Assembly (NCBI GenBank): GCA_029939545.1
Contig: JAOZSS010000026.1
Span: 1 to 18,706, forward strand
Reading direction: 5' to 3'
Origin: Kiritimatiellia bacterium
GTDB taxonomy: Bacteria > Verrucomicrobiota > Kiritimatiellia > UBA8416 > JABMPJ01
DNA length: 18,706 bases
The notes beneath the pieces were generated by a model. That model made no database searches. It was not told the DNA's origin and worked only from the letters and a program-made list of their open reading frames with translations. This document shows positions 14,225 through 18,706 of the stretch, piece by piece (the first letter of the stretch is position 1; each line of letters begins with the position of its first letter). Position numbers and translations under genes: made by a program.

Positions 14225-14923
14225 ATGCATTACCAACCAGACAGAGCATCTGGAACATTGAACATGTTGTCGGTAGCCTGCTGCCTTCTGCTCCTCTCAA
14301 ACTACTGCATGGCTGAGCCCGACTACCCCAGTTGGTGGATCACCCGCGGCATGGTGGACACCAATGCCACCCCCAACGACTACGCAGGCGTTAATCTCGG
14401 CCAACTCAAATGGTTCGCGACCAACGCTTACGACGAACTCGAAGCCAATCTCACCGGCGGCGCCGACACCAACATCACCAGTATGGTGGAGGGCTTCAGC
14501 ACATCCAACAATCACGTCTCTGTGAACCTGGGGCAGCTCAAATACGTTGCACAGCCTTACTGGAACCGACTGATCGAAGAGAACCAGACCAACAGTTACC
14601 CATGGACCACCAACACCCTCGACGACGCAGACTTCGCCGTCGCCAACATCGGCCAACTCAAACATGTGTTCAGCTTCAGCATCGATGCCGACCCGGATAG
14701 CGATGGCGACGGCTTGCTCGACTCAGTAGAGACAGGCACGGGCGTCTTCGTCAGCCCAACCGACACCGGCAGCAATCCCAACCTTGCAGACAGTGACGGT
14801 GACGGAATCGACGATGGCGATGAGGTATCTGCCCGCACCGACCCCAACAACAGTGACACCAACGCCCCCGCCATCACGCTCTCCTGGCCTCAGAATGGGA
14901 GTTCTCAGATATGGATACCTTAA
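14225..14923 (+). CDS. Secreted protein with three NLGQLK motifs and TSP3-like Asp repeats
   Basis: 232 residues. Signal peptide about 1-30 (NMLSVACCLLLLSNYCMA, cleavage before EPDYP). The motif N-(L/I)-G-Q-L-K followed by an aromatic or His occurs at 57-62, 101-106 and 141-146, spacing 44 and 40, each preceded by an alternating Val/Asn stretch (YAGVNLGQLKWFA, VSVNLGQLKYVA, AVANIGQLKHVF). This triplet recurs in secreted proteins of Kiritimatiellota and Verrucomicrobiota; its function is unknown to me. Residues 154-212 hold two Asp-rich, TSP3-like calcium segments (DSDGDGLLDSVETG, DSDGDGIDDGDEV). The end, APAITLSWPQNGSSQIWIP, looks like the first strand of an Ig-like domain cut short. ATG 14225 has GAGGGAG upstream. 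Its TAA overlaps the ATG of the RHS gene, so translation is probably coupled. Confidence 0.85.
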   Translation: MHYQPDRASGTLNMLSVACCLLLLSNYCMAEPDYPSWWITRGMVDTNATPNDYAGVNLGQLKWFATNAYDELEANLTGGADTNITSMVEGFSTSNNHVSVNLGQLKYVAQPYWNRLIEENQTNSYPWTTNTLDDADFAVANIGQLKHVFSFSIDADPDSDGDGLLDSVETGTGVFVSPTDTGSNPNLADSDGDGIDDGDEVSARTDPNNSDTNAPAITLSWPQNGSSQIWIP

Positions 14924-17900
14924 TGATGCATCGACACGGTGCAAGGCCTGCTTGCGACAGGCTCAATTTAGCACGCAGACACCACCTGGTTCTCACCCTA
15001 GCTTCCGTGTGTATGGCGCTCGTGCTGTCCTTGCCGCCTGTGTCTGCTGCGTACATATCCAATGCTGGTTGGAACCCGACATCCGACCAAGCAGGGGACT
15101 GGGATATCACGGCAGAGCATGGCGGGGTGCTGCCGACTGCGGTCTACGTCCAGTACCGCCCTGATCCCTACGGCGAGCCGCCCTATGTGACGTTCAGGCC
15201 TCATTGGTTTCTTGATGGTCGATGGCAGCTGATAACGACCGAGAGATACAAAACATACGTCTATGATACTACAAACTCTGCCATGCGCTTGACGCAGTTC
15301 GTGCGAACCGGGTTTCACAGCGGGAGCCCCCCATGGCAGGACTTCGAGTACCATTTCAAAGTTCCCTGGCAGATCATCAACAATGAGCTGGTCTCACCAG
15401 ATCCGACTCACCCTGACATGCTGCCTCCAGACCCCAAACACCCCGACGGATGCAAGGCTGATTCACAGGAACCCATCAATCTGATCAATGGCTATATGGT
15501 CTCTGAAACTACGGATGCCTTCATCCCATGCCCTGGCGTAGATCTCAAGTTCTCGCGTTACTACATCAGCGGGCAAGACTACACAAATGGACCACTTGGG
15601 TATGGCTGGGTTCATGAATATGACTGGCGCGTTGCCGAGACAACCATGGTATTCGAAACCAGTTCCGACAACATAACCAACCACAACCTCCAGATTGACT
15701 GTGGAAAGGGACGGCGCTTCACGCTGCAGCGCTTTGGCACAAACAACTCTTGGCGGTCAGCCTACGATCACGCGTGGACGGCCGAAAAGGACGCAAACGG
15801 CCAATATGATGTCAGCATAGGACAGGGCATCCACTACATCTTCAGTTCCAATGGCGTTCTCACCACGATTTCCGACGCTTGGGACAATGAAGTGCAGTTG
15901 AGCTACAGCAATGATCTGCTCACTCGCGTTGAGCACACCAACGGCGTATACTTTGCCCTCAGCTACAGCAACGCGCTGCTCGCATCACTGGAAACTCCCT
16001 CAACGAACCTGAGTCTGACGTACAGCTTCAGCCCGACAGGCGACCTGACTACTGTCACGCGACAAGTGGGCGGAGAGGCTTACGTCACGAGCTACGCCTA
16101 CGACAGTCACATGCTTACCCAGCGCCTCAACGCTGCTGGGCAGGCCTTCTCGTACAGCTATGCAACGAACGCTGCCGGGGACGCCATCGCAACCTGCACG
16201 AACATGGTGTTGGGCTCGGACTACTACGAGCATGCCATCAGCTACTACACCAACGACAACTACACGGAAATCTCCTATGCAGTGCGCGGGACCAACCAGA
16301 CCTACAAGTACTACTATCAGCCCGAGGATCAGCGGATCACGAAGATAGAAGGACCGGGCAGCTCGAACATCCTGACGATCTTCACATACGACAACCGCAA
16401 CCTAACTGAGACCGGCGTGGTGCTGACCAATAGTGCGAGTGGCGAGTATATCGAGATAGAGAGGACCTACGGAGACAAGCGAACGCTCACCAAAAGATCG
16501 GTGGGCTATGGCCAAACACCAGTCGAGGAGTGGGAATATCAGTGGGATCTAGCCTATCGTCTGCCTTCCCTCATTACTGACCCCGAGCAGCATAGCATTG
16601 GTTTCGAGTACACAGACAACCGTCTTGTCAAAGCCAAGCTCTACTACAATGGGACAACAGCATCGTACGACACGGATTTGGGCTACACATCTGAAGGTTT
16701 ACTCTCGGCAATAACAAACGCCAACGGGCATTGGGTCCGCTATGAGTACGACTCCTATGGCCGTCTGAACCACGTAGACCCCCAGGCAGGACCCACGATG
16801 ACGCTCTCCAACAATGTTCTGGGGTATGTGGAAAGCGTCACGCTGCCCGGCGAAGGCTCAGATCGAGTGACTCAGATTGAAAGCGATGAACTTGGTCGCG
16901 TCCAGAGCGTGACCTACCCGAATGGCCTTTCCGAGAGCTTTGCCCGGGATGTCATGGGCAACGTCACAAACCACACGGATACTGCCGCCCGCTCTACACG
17001 CTACGCCTACGCCCCAACGCGAAAGCTGACATCCATAACCCGCACGCTTACGGGAACACCGGATCAGGATCTCGCGATCAGTTTCGACTACGACCAGCAG
17101 TTCAACAGCCTCAAGATCACGGACCAGAAAGGGCGTATTGTTGAAGCATACCAGCTCGATATTCAGGATCGACCCACTACCGTGACAAACGTCGAGGGCC
17201 AAACCATGTCAGTTGTGTATGGGCTTGGGGACTACGTAAAGACTGTGACCCGGTTCGACAACACCGTCGTGAGCAACGCCTACGACGGTGGGGGGAGGCT
17301 CTCAGAAGTACATTATTCTGACAGTACAAACACCTTCTCCTATTACAGCAACGGTCTGCTGAGAGCCGCCGTCAACGAGCTGGGCTCCATCAGCAATGTG
17401 TACAACGACGCAAATCGCCTGCTGACAGCCATAGGAACGGGACCGACAGGCCGAGTCGATTACACCTACTTCCCTGCCGGACAGATATCGAACGCGGTCA
17501 GCGTTGCCGCTACCACAACCTACAGTTATGATGCAGCAGAAAGAATTGCAGGGATAGATGTCCTGGGCGGTGCGCCTGAGGCTGTGTCGTTTACCTATAC
17601 GTTCAACACGAACAACGGTTTGGTTTCGCACGTTCAATGCACGAACACCGGCCTGTCTGTTGCCTATCAGTATAACATGATGGATCGGCTGACAGAGATT
17701 GCGTGGAGCGATTCGGGCAGCAATGCGGTGCGCCGCTTTGCTTATGCCTATGACAATGCAGGAATGATCACAGCCGTCACGAACGAATCCGGAGAAGTGC
17801 GCCATTACGGGTATGACAGCCTGGATCGGCTACTCTCGGAGAAGGTTCTTTTCCAGAGCGGCGAGACGAACTATGCTGCCTCATATTCCTATGATGCAGT

Positions 17901-18706
17901 GGGTAACAGGCTGACCAAGGCGATTGACGGCATGACCGTGAATTATGCGACCAACTACAACTGGCTGACCGGATGGGAGCTGTCGGCCACGAACGGGTAC
18001 TCTTTCAGGGCAGACGTCGAAGGATGCTCCAGCGAGATCATCGGAACGAACGCATACCTCGGGCAGCTCTACGTCAGCAATCTCACAGCCCAGACGCCTG
18101 AAGTGTTCACCACGAACTTCTGGCTGAACGACCTTGCCGTGGGCCTCGGCACGCAGGAAATCGTCGCCGCGATTGGAGACGTGGCCGGTAACGTCGGGTA
18201 CGCCACCAACACAATCGTGGTTACGGTTGTCACGAATGCCGACTACGCATACAGCACCGCCGGTTGCCTCACGAATGTGATTTATGCTGGTGAGCAATAC
18301 ACCCAGACGGTTGATATAGCATGGAACGATCAATACCAAATCACTTCCGTCAGCACGAATGGAACGCAAGCGGAGACATATGCCTATGACGCTCTTGGGC
18401 GACGGGCCTATTTTACCACCGGATCTTCAACGAATTGGCTCGTTTACGATGGGCTGCATGTTGTCGCTGAAGTCGACGGTGACGGGAATCTTCTGAAGGG
18501 CTATACATGGGGCCCAGGCATCGATAATCTCCTCGCGTTTACCGACTACATTGGGGGTGAGACCAATACATATTACCCGCTGACAGACCATCTTGGGACG
18601 GTCCATGCGGTGGCTGATGAGTCTGGAAGCATCGTCGAGAGCTATCGTTTCGACGCCTGGGGACGTGTGCTGGGCGTGTATGACGCGGATGGGGCACCAC
18701 TGAATG
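14923..18706 (+). CDS. RHS/YD-repeat secreted protein (3' partial)
   Basis: The frame is open for 1261 codons from the ATG at 14923 (or 14926) to the window end without a stop. A signal sequence with a long basic n-region is likely (hydrophobic LVLTLASVCMALVLSLPPVSAA, 22-43). Residues 183-236 carry the classic RHS entry motif: EPINLINGYMVSETTDAF, PGVDLKFSRYY, GPLGYGWVHEYDW. From about 295 onward there are many YD-type repeats, such as YEYDSYGRL (607), YDSLDRL (965-971) and YAYDALGRR (1153). A Gly/Thr/Asn-rich Ig-like stretch interrupts them at about 1017-1106. The core-ending motif YPLTDHLGTVHAVADESG, with DHLGT at 1222, then SYRFDAWGRVLG, is intact. RHS shells enclose a variable C-terminal part, sometimes a toxin; here it lies outside the window. 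It starts by a one-base overlap with the GQLK gene stop. Confidence 0.92.
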   Translation, partial: MMHRHGARPACDRLNLARRHHLVLTLASVCMALVLSLPPVSAAYISNAGWNPTSDQAGDWDITAEHGGVLPTAVYVQYRPDPYGEPPYVTFRPHWFLDGRWQLITTERYKTYVYDTTNSAMRLTQFVRTGFHSGSPPWQDFEYHFKVPWQIINNELVSPDPTHPDMLPPDPKHPDGCKADSQEPINLINGYMVSETTDAFIPCPGVDLKFSRYYISGQDYTNGPLGYGWVHEYDWRVAETTMVFETSSDNITNHNLQIDCGKGRRFTLQRFGTNNSWRSAYDHAWTAEKDANGQYDVSIGQGIHYIFSSNGVLTTISDAWDNEVQLSYSNDLLTRVEHTNGVYFALSYSNALLASLETPSTNLSLTYSFSPTGDLTTVTRQVGGEAYVTSYAYDSHMLTQRLNAAGQAFSYSYATNAAGDAIATCTNMVLGSDYYEHAISYYTNDNYTEISYAVRGTNQTYKYYYQPEDQRITKIEGPGSSNILTIFTYDNRNLTETGVVLTNSASGEYIEIERTYGDKRTLTKRSVGYGQTPVEEWEYQWDLAYRLPSLITDPEQHSIGFEYTDNRLVKAKLYYNGTTASYDTDLGYTSEGLLSAITNANGHWVRYEYDSYGRLNHVDPQAGPTMTLSNNVLGYVESVTLPGEGSDRVTQIESDELGRVQSVTYPNGLSESFARDVMGNVTNHTDTAARSTRYAYAPTRKLTSITRTLTGTPDQDLAISFDYDQQFNSLKITDQKGRIVEAYQLDIQDRPTTVTNVEGQTMSVVYGLGDYVKTVTRFDNTVVSNAYDGGGRLSEVHYSDSTNTFSYYSNGLLRAAVNELGSISNVYNDANRLLTAIGTGPTGRVDYTYFPAGQISNAVSVAATTTYSYDAAERIAGIDVLGGAPEAVSFTYTFNTNNGLVSHVQCTNTGLSVAYQYNMMDRLTEIAWSDSGSNAVRRFAYAYDNAGMITAVTNESGEVRHYGYDSLDRLLSEKVLFQSGETNYAASYSYDAVGNRLTKAIDGMTVNYATNYNWLTGWELSATNGYSFRADVEGCSSEIIGTNAYLGQLYVSNLTAQTPEVFTTNFWLNDLAVGLGTQEIVAAIGDVAGNVGYATNTIVVTVVTNADYAYSTAGCLTNVIYAGEQYTQTVDIAWNDQYQITSVSTNGTQAETYAYDALGRRAYFTTGSSTNWLVYDGLHVVAEVDGDGNLLKGYTWGPGIDNLLAFTDYIGGETNTYYPLTDHLGTVHAVADESGSIVESYRFDAWGRVLGVYDADGAPLN
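17971..18240 (+). other. Ig-like insertion within the RHS repeat region
   Basis: Codons about 1017-1106 lack YD repeats. The stretch includes ATNGYSFRADVEG, EVFTTNFWLNDLAVGLGTQE and NVGYATNTIVVTVVTNADYA, a beta-sandwich pattern with a terminal ATNTIVVTVVT strand. YD repeats resume straight after. It looks like a domain set into the RHS coil near its end. Confidence 0.5.

Noticed and set aside
17302..18369. Minus-strand frames of 162-167 codons opposite the RHS gene
   Set aside because: The plus frame is continuous with RHS motifs throughout; these are antisense shadows.

Overview
The window looks like a moderately GC-rich chromosome from the PVC superphylum, most plausibly Kiritimatiellota or a related Verrucomicrobiota/Lentisphaerota lineage. 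This rests on family knowledge, not a search. The pointers are a secreted protein with three NLGQLK-type motifs, an RHS protein whose core ends in a TDHLGTVHAV-type motif, TN-rich secreted proteins, and a eukaryotic-type (AroQ beta, Aro7-like) chorismate mutase.

Left part, 1-9851, core chromosome. The 3' end of a probable Na/Pi cotransporter (PhoU-like tail) converges on a YafY/WYL-type regulator. Beyond an intergenic region with a palindrome and a possible 47-codon gene lies a minus-strand cluster, in transcription order pyrH, frr, a 376-residue repeat-rich tail-anchored protein of unknown function, and trxA, closed by a good intrinsic terminator. Divergent from pyrH are the chorismate mutase and then a six-helix membrane histidine kinase. 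On the minus strand, converging on the kinase, are a GT4 glycosyltransferase and, overlapping it by 34 bases, a polyprenyl-phosphate sugar-1-phosphate transferase (WecA/TagO type). The latter is fused to an extra membrane plus Rossmann-like domain. These two probably start and extend a surface glycan.

Right part, 9852-18706, accessory. Hand-counted lines drop from about 60% to about 50% GC here. A NarL/LuxR-type response regulator (10055-10714) is followed by a 19-base palindrome next to a promoter-like sequence, then by five tightly packed plus-strand genes: a TSP3-like/beta-helix-onset protein, a phage-fibre-like protein with ten exact 16-residue repeats, a small secreted coiled-coil protein, a three-motif GQLK protein, and an RHS/YD-repeat protein that starts inside the stop codon of its predecessor and runs off the window end. 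All five have export signals. This operon is the best candidate for an undescribed system: a secreted surface assembly built of fibre, coiled-coil, GQLK and RHS parts, possibly controlled by the adjacent regulator. No effector or immunity gene is visible because the RHS C-terminus lies beyond the window.
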